From Bacteroidota bacterium (lineage in GTDB: Bacteria > Bacteroidota > Bacteroidia > 2-12-FULL-35-15), in NCBI GenBank assembly GCA_025963775.1, contig JAOQAD010000039.1, positions 1 to 45,775 on the forward strand: 45,775 bases of DNA. Direction: 5' to 3'. The position numbers were made by a program, and so were the translations under genes. The notes below the pieces were generated by a model. That model was not told where the DNA came from. It saw nothing but the letters and a program-made list of their open reading frames with translations, and did no database searches. This document shows, piece after piece, positions 1 to 8,701 of the stretch (position 1 is the stretch's first letter; each line of letters begins with the position of its first letter).

Positions 1-881
1 TTCAGTGCGCTATAGCTTAATTTGTTTTCTTTAAATATAACGGCTATCGAATCGCCATGCGATGCTACCTGCTCCGAAAATACTTCCAGGACTGTTTTTG
101 CAGGAACCGGCTGGAAGGTCGCTGTCAGCTCTTCCAACTGGTAATTACGCTCAGCAGGAGATAAGATGCTCAGAGTGTTGAGTGCCACAGAAAGATCATT
201 AAATCCATCCATGATAGTTATATAATGGCCGGAAAGCTGTTGTACAAAGGCTTCGCTGAACTCATTCCCATTAAAGCGGATATTTATTCTGTATTCTTTC
301 GGCCGGGCGGAGCTGATCATAAATACAAGATCATAGTTTATATGATTTGCGATTGCGGATGCATCATGGATTGCATCCCATTGCACCAGCACATTTGAAA
401 ACTGTTTATAATCACTGAGAGGTGCCTGGGTCAATACATCGTAAGGGAAATTCTGATATTTATAAGCGGCCGTCACCGTAGCATTTGTATTTACGATATG
501 CTCCTTCAATGATCCTTCAGGATTGACCACCTGGATCAATGACACTTCCGGCTGCCAGATTTTTTCTGACAGGTCATTTTTATATTGTGGGGTAGTAATA
601 ATAATACATTGTGTCCCGGTATATTTGTGCAGCAACAGGTTTATCCCCGACAACAGGAGAATAAATGTTTCGAGCTCTTTTCCCCCGACATATTTTTCAA
701 ATTTCTCCACCTGCGCAGCCTCAATGAAAAAGGCATGCTCTTTAACATTACTTTTCTCACTGCTCTTCGGCTTATCTCCTGCAAAGCGGAATGGCCTTGA
801 ACAGAGCGACAGCTTTTCTTTCCAGTGATCGGCATGAGGCTTATAGGCAGCGCTGGTAAATTGGATGTGCTTATCAAACAT
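1..881 (-). CDS. NRPS subunit, 3' end beyond window: C-lobe domain then start of an adenylation domain
   Basis: This reading frame opens with ATG at 881 (MFDKHIQF), preceded in frame by a TAA stop, and runs off the left edge after 293 visible residues. Residues 1-230 resemble the C-terminal lobe of a condensation domain: an HWKEKL motif near residue 18 (equivalent to the usual YW.xKL), a 'FILLLSGINLLLHKY' segment, and a 'YKYQNFPYDVL' segment. The HHxxxDG catalytic lobe is absent. From about residue 255 an adenylation domain begins (EVFSEQVASHGDSIAV, then KLSYSAL, motif A1 region). The gene follows the Phe hydroxylase by 22 bp and is the last visible gene of the minus-strand operon. By context its A domain should follow the C domain that ends the KS protein. 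Its substrate motifs lie outside the window. Confidence 0.85.
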   Translation of the reverse strand, partial: MFDKHIQFTSAAYKPHADHWKEKLSLCSRPFRFAGDKPKSSEKSNVKEHAFFIEAAQVEKFEKYVGGKELETFILLLSGINLLLHKYTGTQCIIITTPQYKNDLSEKIWQPEVSLIQVVNPEGSLKEHIVNTNATVTAAYKYQNFPYDVLTQAPLSDYKQFSNVLVQWDAIHDASAIANHINYDLVFMISSARPKEYRINIRFNGNEFSEAFVQQLSGHYITIMDGFNDLSVALNTLSILSPAERNYQLEELTATFQPVPAKTVLEVFSEQVASHGDSIAVIFKENKLSYSAL

Positions 882-903
882 TTGTTTCGGGTGATCTTAA
901 CAT

Positions 904-1620
904 TTAACCATTGACTTTTTCAACATGTGCTTCAAATTCATTCAGCGCCACGATGAGCTGTTTGAATGAATTAATAATAAAATATTCTTTCTGAAGCTTC
1001 AGATTATCATAATCCGAATTGATCACCGCCTGCATGTCAAATACAGAGCGTTTTGTTTCATTATTAAAAATATTATCAATTTCGTTGGATGAGGTAAGGA
1101 TGGCCCCGCCATATACTTTGGTTTCATCATTTTCCTGTATAAGCCCCATTTCCAGTGTAAACCAGTAGAGCCTGCCGAGGCCGGTAACGATGGTTTCGTC
1201 TTCAAAATTATTCATCGCTATGGTACTGAATTTTTCCATAAAATCGCAGAATGTTTTATTGACCAGCATCGGCACATGTCCGTATATATCGTGAAAAATA
1301 TCCGGCAGCTCACTGAATTCGAGCTCATGCCGTTTCCTCATGTTAACAGTGATAGGGAATTTTTTTTCATGAAGCAGAAAGAAAAAATCTTTGTGGGAAA
1401 GCAGGCCTACAGCCGGGACCAGCGACCATCCCGAGATTTTGAACAGCCGTTCACTTACTTCATCAATGTTGGCAACTTTAGCAGGGTCGAGCTGCAGCAT
1501 TTCAAGCCCTTCAAGAAATTCCCTGTTTACATACTTCTTAAGAAGTTTGGTTTGCCTTTCATACAAAACAGACCAAATTTCGTGATCTTCCTGTGTGTAC
1601 CGTTCATAGTTCTGGTTCAT
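904..1620 (-). CDS. Aromatic amino acid hydroxylase (phenylalanine hydroxylase type)
   Basis: This 238-residue protein matches the catalytic domain of pterin-dependent aromatic amino acid hydroxylases and lacks the N-terminal regulatory domain of animal enzymes. The expected iron facial triad is visible: His110 and His115 in PDIFHDIYGHVP, and Glu157 in WFTLEMG. The family hydroxylates Phe to Tyr; some secondary-metabolite members make meta-Tyr. The gene starts 3 bp after the stop of the KS protein and sits 22 bp before the last visible NRPS. It is therefore probably a pathway enzyme supplying a hydroxylated aromatic residue, perhaps for that NRPS. Substrate and regiochemistry cannot be read from the sequence. 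Confidence 0.9.
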   Translation of the reverse strand: MNQNYERYTQEDHEIWSVLYERQTKLLKKYVNREFLEGLEMLQLDPAKVANIDEVSERLFKISGWSLVPAVGLLSHKDFFFLLHEKKFPITVNMRKRHELEFSELPDIFHDIYGHVPMLVNKTFCDFMEKFSTIAMNNFEDETIVTGLGRLYWFTLEMGLIQENDETKVYGGAILTSSNEIDNIFNNETKRSVFDMQAVINSDYDNLKLQKEYFIINSFKQLIVALNEFEAHVEKVNG

Positions 1621-1623
1621 GCC

Positions 1624-4600
1624 TTAAAAGTTAAATTGGGTGGTTATATCATTGGACGAATGTTCAAGAGTGGTTTTTCCAAACTCAAATTCATTTATTT
1701 TTTTCAGCTCATTTCCGTGCAAATCTGCAAACAGCTGTATAATATGATGACTCATCATTTCTATTGTCGCCTCTTTAAATAAAGCGCTTTCGTATTGCAG
1801 GTCTATTTTTAAAGCACCCTTATCTTCCGTCACAATAAAAGTGAGATCGAATTTGCCATCCGGTACAGGATCACCAATCCATTTCATTTCAAGATTGTGA
1901 AACGAATCTGCACTGTTGGTTATAAAATGTGAGCTTTGATACACGATCATTACGTTGAACAGCCGGATGTCAGCCTTTTTAGTTACAGCTTGTATATGCG
2001 AAAGCAGCAGGTCAAAAGGGTATTCCTGGTGCTGAAAGCTGCTTAACACTACTTTTTTCACTTTTGAAAGCAGCGTTAAAAAAGTATCTTCCTGTACAAA
2101 GCGGGTACGGAGGGCGAGCGTATTGACGTAAAGCCCCAGCTGATTCTCCTGGTCGGCCCTGTTACGCCCTGCTACAGGGAATCCCACAACAATATCGGTA
2201 CGGCCGGTATACCGGAATAGCAAAAGGTTAAAGAATGCGACAATTCCCATGAACATCGTGGCATCTTCACGGATAAAAATTGCCCTGAGCACCTGTGTTG
2301 TATCGGCATTCAATACAATACTTTTATTTATTGTTTTGGAAACATCCCTTCCTTCATGATGATCCGGCTCTATTGTATGGGGCGGGAAAGATGTGCTGAA
2401 TTGCGCTTCCCAATAGGCTTTACTTTCTCTCATGCTTCCCTCAGCGATCTGCGTGTTTTGCCATGTAGCAAAATCTTTATACTGATATGGAAGCGCAGAT
2501 AACACAGGTTGTCTGCCTTCACACAAATAATTATACGCTGCTTTTATTTCATTCAGCAATACATTCATTGACCAGCCATCTGTAATGATATGATGTGCAT
2601 TCAGCAGGAAATAATGCTGATCAGCACGTATTTTAAACAGTGCAGCAATTGTCAGCGGACCTTTTTCGAGGTCAAATATACGGGTGGCCTCTTTTTTATA
2701 ACGAGCTTCAAATGATTGTCCTGACCCTGTCGCATCGATCATTTCTAAAGAAATACTTTCCGGGGCATTTATTTTTTGACGTACAAGGCCATCCTCTTCC
2801 ATCAAAACCGTCCGCAACGATTCGTGCCTTCTTACCACCAGGTCGAAGGCGGTTTTCATTGCAGCGGCATCAAGCATGCCGGTAACTTCAAACGCGGCTA
2901 TCATATTGTATGCTAAGCTTTCCTTCTGCACACGGTTAATAAACCACATTCTTTCCTGCGAATGAGACACTTCGTAATGTGCCTGTTCTCCTAATACCGG
3001 GATAACAGAAAGTGAAGGGGCCGTGTCGGAACGCAGGCTATCAATATGCTTTGCAAGCTGCCGTATTGTTGAATGATCCAGAAGCTGCCCGAATTCCATT
3101 TCTACTGCAAATAATTTTTCTACCTGGTTTATCACCTGTGCACCATTCAGCGAATGACCGCCCAGCTCAAAAAAATCATCATCCGGTTTGATATCCGTTT
3201 TTAATACCTTCCTCCATATTGCCGCTATTTTATTTTCTGTTTCCGTGAGCGCATCGTTGTATTCGTATCCATCGTCCTCCGCAGTATCTACGACATTTAC
3301 TGTTCCTGTAATCTGGTATAAGCGTGAAGCGCCACTTCCGGCAGTTTGTGCTTCAACATGAAAGTAAGGGTTATCGCGGAGCATGCCGGGATCGTATTTT
3401 GAAACGATCACATTGGCATGCGCGGCATCCAGCAAATGGTAAAAAACATCCAGTCCTTCTGAATTACCAAGCTGCCCATCCACATCTGCATGATCATCCT
3501 GATCACTGATCCTGTGCCACATTCCTGTATCTTTCCACGAAGGCCAGTTAATAGAGATCGCGTTTATCCCTTTTTCACGCAATGTGTAGGCGTAATTATC
3601 CTGGAACATATTGGCCGCACTGTAATTGGTAGTTCTCGCAATGCCCAGGAATGAGCTGTGCGAGGAAAACAATACAAAAAAATCGAGTGTGGACCGGTCA
3701 ACCAGGTTTGCCAGATGCACTGATCCGTGCACCTTTGGCTCCAGCGCTTCCCTGAAACTATCCAGTGTATGATTTTTAGCACGCATTTTACCGGGAATAC
3801 CTGCGGCATGCAGCACACCTTTGATGGGGCCGACAGAAGCCACCACATCTTTCACTGCTTTGCCCAGCGTTTCCCTGTCAGCCAGGTCTGCAGCGAAATA
3901 ATGTATCTTACTTCCACCTTCTTCAATTTCTGCAAAAGTGCGCAGGATCTGTGAATTCGGATCATTTACACTTTCTGATAATTTTTTCCAGGAGCTCTTT
4001 TTATCCTGCTGCAATTTTTTCCTGCCGATGACCACCAGGTTCAGCTTGTATTTCTTCCCAAGGTCTTTGCAGATCTCCAGGCCGATCCCACTTGATCCCC
4101 CGGTAATGAGATATACACCGCCTTCACGGAATTTCACGGATGCGGTATTTTTTACATCCGTATTAAATGAAGATATACCAGGCAGATAGCGCTCATTGTT
4201 CCTGTAACCGACACTTAATTTATCATACGATCCCCTGAGTTCCTGCACAATTATTCTTATACGCCCTTTTATATCTGCAGCAGGATCAAGGTCCAGGCAT
4301 TTTATTTTTAAGCCGGGATACTCCGCAGAAAGACTCGAAATATATCCGAAGGAGGCGGCCCTGTGAGGATAGAGAATTTTCTCTTTCCCTGTAATGATCC
4401 TTGCATAATTGGAAACAGCCAGGAAAATAAAATCTTTCTGACTGATCAGCTCATCAAAAGCTTTTGTTATATATAGCTGGCAATAAAGGCCGGCAGAGAA
4501 CAGCTCTTCCGTTCCCTTTTCAACTGCCGGTCCGGGTTCTGTGCCCCAGAGATCAATGATCCCGGAAACAATAATATCCCGCCCGGCTAAAACGGTACGC

Positions 4601-6996
4601 AATCTTATGTAATCCTCTTCATCCTGCCAGTTGATGAAGAGGTTTTTATCTTCATTAAAAGCGCTTTTTCCTTTATATACATTTATGCAATTTCCTCCCT
4701 GCATTTCAATAGCTCCGGAAAGCTCTGCTGCTATACCATCCTTATCAGCAAAAACAATAAAATTTTTCCCGCTTAGAGAAATGGAAGCAGCAGGAATTTC
4801 AACCTTTTGCCACTCCAGCTGATACAGCCAGTCTGCTGCCCTGCTTTCTTTAATTTCTTTGATCCAACACCTTGTTTTTGTAAACTGATATGCAGGCAGC
4901 GCAACACGCTGTAGAACCGCATGATCATAGAATGCCTTCCAATCGATATCATAATGTAAAAGATAAAATAATCTGAAGATCTCCGGCAACGGATCAGCTG
5001 CGCTAACTGAAATTGTATTTATCGCGTAAAGATCCTCCGCTGTTTTAACAGCAGCCAAAACAGAAGAAATCGCGCCACCTGTCCCAATTTCAACAAATGC
5101 TGTTCTTTTTGCTGTTATTTTTCCTTTGTATGCCCGCAGCCTGTCTTCAAGGCCATTTTCACTGTATGCTGAGTTTTGTAATTCAGACAAGGCATCATTC
5201 AGCGACCGCCTGCCTGTTATAACAGCGACCGCCAATTGCCCGGCACCCACCCCAAGCAGGTTCACCGGTTTAATACCCTTGCTTTCCAATAATTTATAAA
5301 TGCAGTAATGAAATACAAATGTTATCACCGAAGGGTCATTCTGCTTTTCAGTTATAACAGCCGCGCATGCTGCAAAGCATTTGCCGAACACGCTGTAGCG
5401 TTCTGCTATTGCATTGATCTCTGCTAAAGAAATATCCAGCTTGTCTGAAAGAAGAAATACAACCTCATCGTATTTTAAAATTTCGGGCACCGGTGCTTTA
5501 AGCTGCGAAACAAGCTGTTCCAGGTCATTCCCAATAAATGCTTTCCTATGACGGTAATGCTTTTTACCTGCGTTAAGTGAATAACTGATCATCTCCGGTT
5601 GCATGTTCAGGTCTTTTTTTTCCAGGAAGCCTGCCAGTGCTTTTATATTTGCCTGCAATGCCGGCTCGTCCTTAGCAGAAACAGTAAACAGATAATTTTC
5701 TTTGTTAACCGGAACAGCAGCAGCAGAAACCGGTGCTTCTTCCAGCACAATATGGCAGTTGGTACCGGTAAGGCCAAATGAGCTTACCCCCGCCCTCCTC
5801 AATTCCCCCGGCTTTACAATCCAATCTTTAAATTGGGTGTTCACATATACGGGTGCCTGTGCAAAATCAATAAAAGGATTGGGAACAGTAAAATGTACGG
5901 TTGGAAATATTTTTTTATGCTTTAATGACAGTACGGCTTTTATGAGGCCTGCTATACCTGAAGCAGCGGCTGCATGTCCGATATTAGTCTTTAAGGCCGA
6001 TAATGCTACAAATTGTTTTTCATCCGTGAAGGAAGCATACGCGAGCTCCAGCCCTTTTATTTCTATCGGATCACCGATCTTTGTTCCGGTGCCATGCGCT
6101 TCGATCATGGTAACGCTTTCCGGTTTTATTCCCGCTTTCTTCCATGCCTCTTGTATTACTTCAGCCTGGGCAATGCTACTGGGCGCCGTAAGAAAACTGG
6201 ACCGCTGCGCATCCTGGTTAACTGCTGTTCCTTTAATCACAGCATATACAACATCTTTATCAGCAATGGCTTTATCCAATGGCTTTAACAGCACACAGCC
6301 AACTGCTTCACCGTTATTGGTACCATCTGCATTTTCAGAAAAGGCTTTTACCTTTCCATCCATCGCAGAAATTCCTATATCATTCGGGTTTGCTGCCGGA
6401 TCACCGCCCGGGAACAGCCACAACTGAACGCCACAGGCAAAGGCATAATCGGCATTTTTTAAAATGAGCTCATTACATGCCTGGGAAACCGCTACGAGTG
6501 AAGAAGAACAGGACGTATCTATAACCTGTGCATTCCCGTAAAGGTTAAAAAAGCGTGCTATCCTTCCGGCAGTCATACCGGACATATTGCCTGTAAATGT
6601 TGTTGCATCAGCCTGGCTGATATTATCGAGATGCTGATAATATTTAAGATCCGGGCATGCAGCAAACAGCGCTGTTCTGCTTTCACTGAAGTGATCTGCA
6701 TTATATCCGGCACTTTCAATGGTTTCATAAACGGTTTCCATCAGTAAGCGCTGGTGCGGATCCATTTGAATGGCTTCGGCTTTAGAGATGCCGAAAAAGT
6801 GATGATCGAATTTATCTACATCCTCCATATAGCCCATTGTCTGGTATTCCTTATCCAGGGGTAGGGTCGTGCTCTTTTTTCTCTCTATGGATACCGCCCG
6901 GATACTATCTTTCCCTATAGCAAGATTCTGATACAGCTCTTCTATAGTTGTGGCTTCAGGAAAACGTCCGGCTACTCCAATGATTGCAATGTCCAT
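1624..6996 (-). CDS. Hybrid PKS/NRPS: KS - degenerate AT - KR - T - C
   Basis: This 1790-residue protein starts with a ketosynthase (1-425) that has its full catalytic set: Cys163 in DTSCSSS, His301 in EAHGTGT and His341 in NIGHAA. Residues 430-715 occupy the place of an acyltransferase but look vestigial. The GQG entry motif is missing, the GHSxGE nucleophile motif reads GVGAGQ (582-587, no serine), and the region is short. A ketoreductase follows (720-1160) with GGSSGIG at 966-972, Lys1088, Ser1111/1112 and Tyr1125 in NYSAAN, so it should be active. A carrier domain has GGHSL (Ser1282). A full condensation domain (1340-1780) has HHIITDG at 1468-1474. The protein ends TTQFNF. It should extend the chain from the Pro-like module by one reduced ketide, with the extender loaded in trans, and pass it to the next NRPS. 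Confidence 0.92.
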   Translation of the reverse strand: MDIAIIGVAGRFPEATTIEELYQNLAIGKDSIRAVSIERKKSTTLPLDKEYQTMGYMEDVDKFDHHFFGISKAEAIQMDPHQRLLMETVYETIESAGYNADHFSESRTALFAACPDLKYYQHLDNISQADATTFTGNMSGMTAGRIARFFNLYGNAQVIDTSCSSSLVAVSQACNELILKNADYAFACGVQLWLFPGGDPAANPNDIGISAMDGKVKAFSENADGTNNGEAVGCVLLKPLDKAIADKDVVYAVIKGTAVNQDAQRSSFLTAPSSIAQAEVIQEAWKKAGIKPESVTMIEAHGTGTKIGDPIEIKGLELAYASFTDEKQFVALSALKTNIGHAAAASGIAGLIKAVLSLKHKKIFPTVHFTVPNPFIDFAQAPVYVNTQFKDWIVKPGELRRAGVSSFGLTGTNCHIVLEEAPVSAAAVPVNKENYLFTVSAKDEPALQANIKALAGFLEKKDLNMQPEMISYSLNAGKKHYRHRKAFIGNDLEQLVSQLKAPVPEILKYDEVVFLLSDKLDISLAEINAIAERYSVFGKCFAACAAVITEKQNDPSVITFVFHYCIYKLLESKGIKPVNLLGVGAGQLAVAVITGRRSLNDALSELQNSAYSENGLEDRLRAYKGKITAKRTAFVEIGTGGAISSVLAAVKTAEDLYAINTISVSAADPLPEIFRLFYLLHYDIDWKAFYDHAVLQRVALPAYQFTKTRCWIKEIKESRAADWLYQLEWQKVEIPAASISLSGKNFIVFADKDGIAAELSGAIEMQGGNCINVYKGKSAFNEDKNLFINWQDEEDYIRLRTVLAGRDIIVSGIIDLWGTEPGPAVEKGTEELFSAGLYCQLYITKAFDELISQKDFIFLAVSNYARIITGKEKILYPHRAASFGYISSLSAEYPGLKIKCLDLDPAADIKGRIRIIVQELRGSYDKLSVGYRNNERYLPGISSFNTDVKNTASVKFREGGVYLITGGSSGIGLEICKDLGKKYKLNLVVIGRKKLQQDKKSSWKKLSESVNDPNSQILRTFAEIEEGGSKIHYFAADLADRETLGKAVKDVVASVGPIKGVLHAAGIPGKMRAKNHTLDSFREALEPKVHGSVHLANLVDRSTLDFFVLFSSHSSFLGIARTTNYSAANMFQDNYAYTLREKGINAISINWPSWKDTGMWHRISDQDDHADVDGQLGNSEGLDVFYHLLDAAHANVIVSKYDPGMLRDNPYFHVEAQTAGSGASRLYQITGTVNVVDTAEDDGYEYNDALTETENKIAAIWRKVLKTDIKPDDDFFELGGHSLNGAQVINQVEKLFAVEMEFGQLLDHSTIRQLAKHIDSLRSDTAPSLSVIPVLGEQAHYEVSHSQERMWFINRVQKESLAYNMIAAFEVTGMLDAAAMKTAFDLVVRRHESLRTVLMEEDGLVRQKINAPESISLEMIDATGSGQSFEARYKKEATRIFDLEKGPLTIAALFKIRADQHYFLLNAHHIITDGWSMNVLLNEIKAAYNYLCEGRQPVLSALPYQYKDFATWQNTQIAEGSMRESKAYWEAQFSTSFPPHTIEPDHHEGRDVSKTINKSIVLNADTTQVLRAIFIREDATMFMGIVAFFNLLLFRYTGRTDIVVGFPVAGRNRADQENQLGLYVNTLALRTRFVQEDTFLTLLSKVKKVVLSSFQHQEYPFDLLLSHIQAVTKKADIRLFNVMIVYQSSHFITNSADSFHNLEMKWIGDPVPDGKFDLTFIVTEDKGALKIDLQYESALFKEATIEMMSHHIIQLFADLHGNELKKINEFEFGKTTLEHSSNDITTQFNF

Positions 6997-7007
6997 AAAA
7001 TTATATT

Positions 7008-8666
7008 TTAAAGATTAATGACATTATATGCTTCACCGGGAATATATTTCGCTACTTCAGTTGTTTTTTCCTTGCTGTAATACAGTATATAATTGCTCCA
7101 TACATAATTTACTTTTCCCCAGCTGATGGCGCTGGCAACATCACAAAAAAATCCTTTCCCGTTATAATTGGCGCTGGTATTGCATAGTACCGGAACGCCC
7201 GTTAATTTTTTATATTCCGTAAGTAATTCATAAACGTCCGGATTATCTTCCCTGCTGATCGTTTGAAGCCTTGCTGTGCCGTCCAGGTGGCATATCGCCG
7301 GGATCTTCTCTTTCCACTCTTCCTTTACTTTATGGTCATATAGCATCAGGGGGTCAGGTGAGCCGGGAGTAAAAATTCCGGGAGCATCTTCCAGGATGCA
7401 TATAGGCGCTACGGGCCTGTAATTTTCGCGGTTCTTGATCATGTTCAGCTTTTCTTTCATCAGCCCGTTCGTTGCCTTTGCAATAATGCTCCTGTTTCCC
7501 AATGCACGCGGCCCCAGCTCAGCACGTCCGTTCAGGAATACCACAGGCTCCTCTTCCACATGCAGAAGCTCTGCCAGCTGCCCGATCGAGCAGTTTTTTT
7601 TATTCCAGCTCCCGCTGTATTCGTTATGAACAAGACCAGGTCCGAGATATACGGACCAATCCAGCACTTTAACTGCGGTATGGGCTATCATTTCACAGCA
7701 GGCTGCTCCTACTGCACTGCCTGAATCGTTAGGAAACGGTGGTACCCACATTTCATCAAACACACCGCAGGAACGTATCGCACTATTCCATTTTATATTA
7801 AGCGCGCAGCCTCCTGTAAAACAAATATTTCTTTTGTATCTGTCCGGAAATGCTTTAAGCCTTTCCTTTAAAGCTGATGTCAGCAACTGCTCAATAAACA
7901 CATGAAATGTTGCTATCATATCTACCGGCCTGTATCCCTTATCTTCTCCTTTTTTATACAGTTTACCGATCAGCGCTGAAGTAAGATCCGCTTCAGTGGA
8001 AGGAATGCTTTGGTATACTTTCCGGAAATCCTCCAGCATTTCTTCACTTACATTTCCCTTCGCGATATATGCCATTACTTTTCCGGCTACGGACATATCA
8101 AATCTGCCGGTGTCTTTATATGGTTCATACTGCTGTGCAAATGCCGTATATATATTTCCGTTCAGCATAAAAAGCGGGCGCAGGTTCTCAGTTGTATTGG
8201 TTTCATAATCATAATAAAACAGCTGCGGGCACATTCCGCCATCCCATACAAGCACAAAAGAGCTTTCTTGTTTTTTTGCAAAAGGGCTGGTACAATAAGC
8301 ACCGAACACATGGCCGGACACATGCATGTAACTATTATAACTGCAAAACTTATTTGTAAACGAAGAATGGGTCATCAGATCCTGGCTCACTACCACAGCG
8401 CCATACTGCTCCAGGTCAAAAGCCACCGGTTGCCCATTGTAATTTTTAGTCACAAACGATTGCCAGCCATCTACAACAAACCTGTCGATGTCTTCCATCC
8501 TGTATCCGTATTCAGCCAATATAACAGGGATGATATTTACATCTTCGATCTCAGAAAACCTGGCACTATTACCAACCTTTTCCATTTCGTAACTAAAAAT
8601 AAGTTTCCCGTTATCAATAAGTGCCACACTTCCGTCATGTGTAAGTTTTATTCCGCAAATCTTCAT
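7008..8666 (-). CDS. O-carbamoyltransferase (NodU/CmcH/TobZ family)
   Basis: This 552-residue protein has the usual family length. It shows the Kae1-like N-terminal domain (ICGIKLTHDGSVAL with His10, then HVFGAY, WDGG and CFTGGCALN) and the C-terminal region with GRAELGPRALGNRS. Family members use carbamoyl phosphate and ATP to make carbamoyl-adenylate and transfer the carbamoyl group to a hydroxyl of a natural product. The gene lies between the bimodular NRPS (35 bp upstream) and the KS protein (11 bp downstream). The acceptor could be the predicted Thr side chain, the hydroxyl left by the KR, or a hydroxyl made by one of the two hydroxylases; the sequence does not decide. The protein ends in VINL, which fits the C-terminal pattern of the cluster. 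Confidence 0.93.
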   Translation of the reverse strand: MKICGIKLTHDGSVALIDNGKLIFSYEMEKVGNSARFSEIEDVNIIPVILAEYGYRMEDIDRFVVDGWQSFVTKNYNGQPVAFDLEQYGAVVVSQDLMTHSSFTNKFCSYNSYMHVSGHVFGAYCTSPFAKKQESSFVLVWDGGMCPQLFYYDYETNTTENLRPLFMLNGNIYTAFAQQYEPYKDTGRFDMSVAGKVMAYIAKGNVSEEMLEDFRKVYQSIPSTEADLTSALIGKLYKKGEDKGYRPVDMIATFHVFIEQLLTSALKERLKAFPDRYKRNICFTGGCALNIKWNSAIRSCGVFDEMWVPPFPNDSGSAVGAACCEMIAHTAVKVLDWSVYLGPGLVHNEYSGSWNKKNCSIGQLAELLHVEEEPVVFLNGRAELGPRALGNRSIIAKATNGLMKEKLNMIKNRENYRPVAPICILEDAPGIFTPGSPDPLMLYDHKVKEEWKEKIPAICHLDGTARLQTISREDNPDVYELLTEYKKLTGVPVLCNTSANYNGKGFFCDVASAISWGKVNYVWSNYILYYSKEKTTEVAKYIPGEAYNVINL

Positions 8667-8701
8667 AGCTATACTTTATGTAATAATTAATGCCGGCTAA
8701 A

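Noticed and set aside
1276..1782. 168-codon open frame on the plus strand
   Set aside because: Antisense across the hydroxylase and the end of the KS protein, both convincing; no independent support.
5702..6427. 241-codon open frame on the plus strand
   Set aside because: It lies fully antisense to the ketosynthase with its intact catalytic motifs; the protein has no recognisable domain and is a codon-bias shadow.
8010..8690. 226-codon open frame on the plus strand
   Set aside because: Antisense to the well-supported carbamoyltransferase; composition rich in Cys/His/Ile without family pattern.
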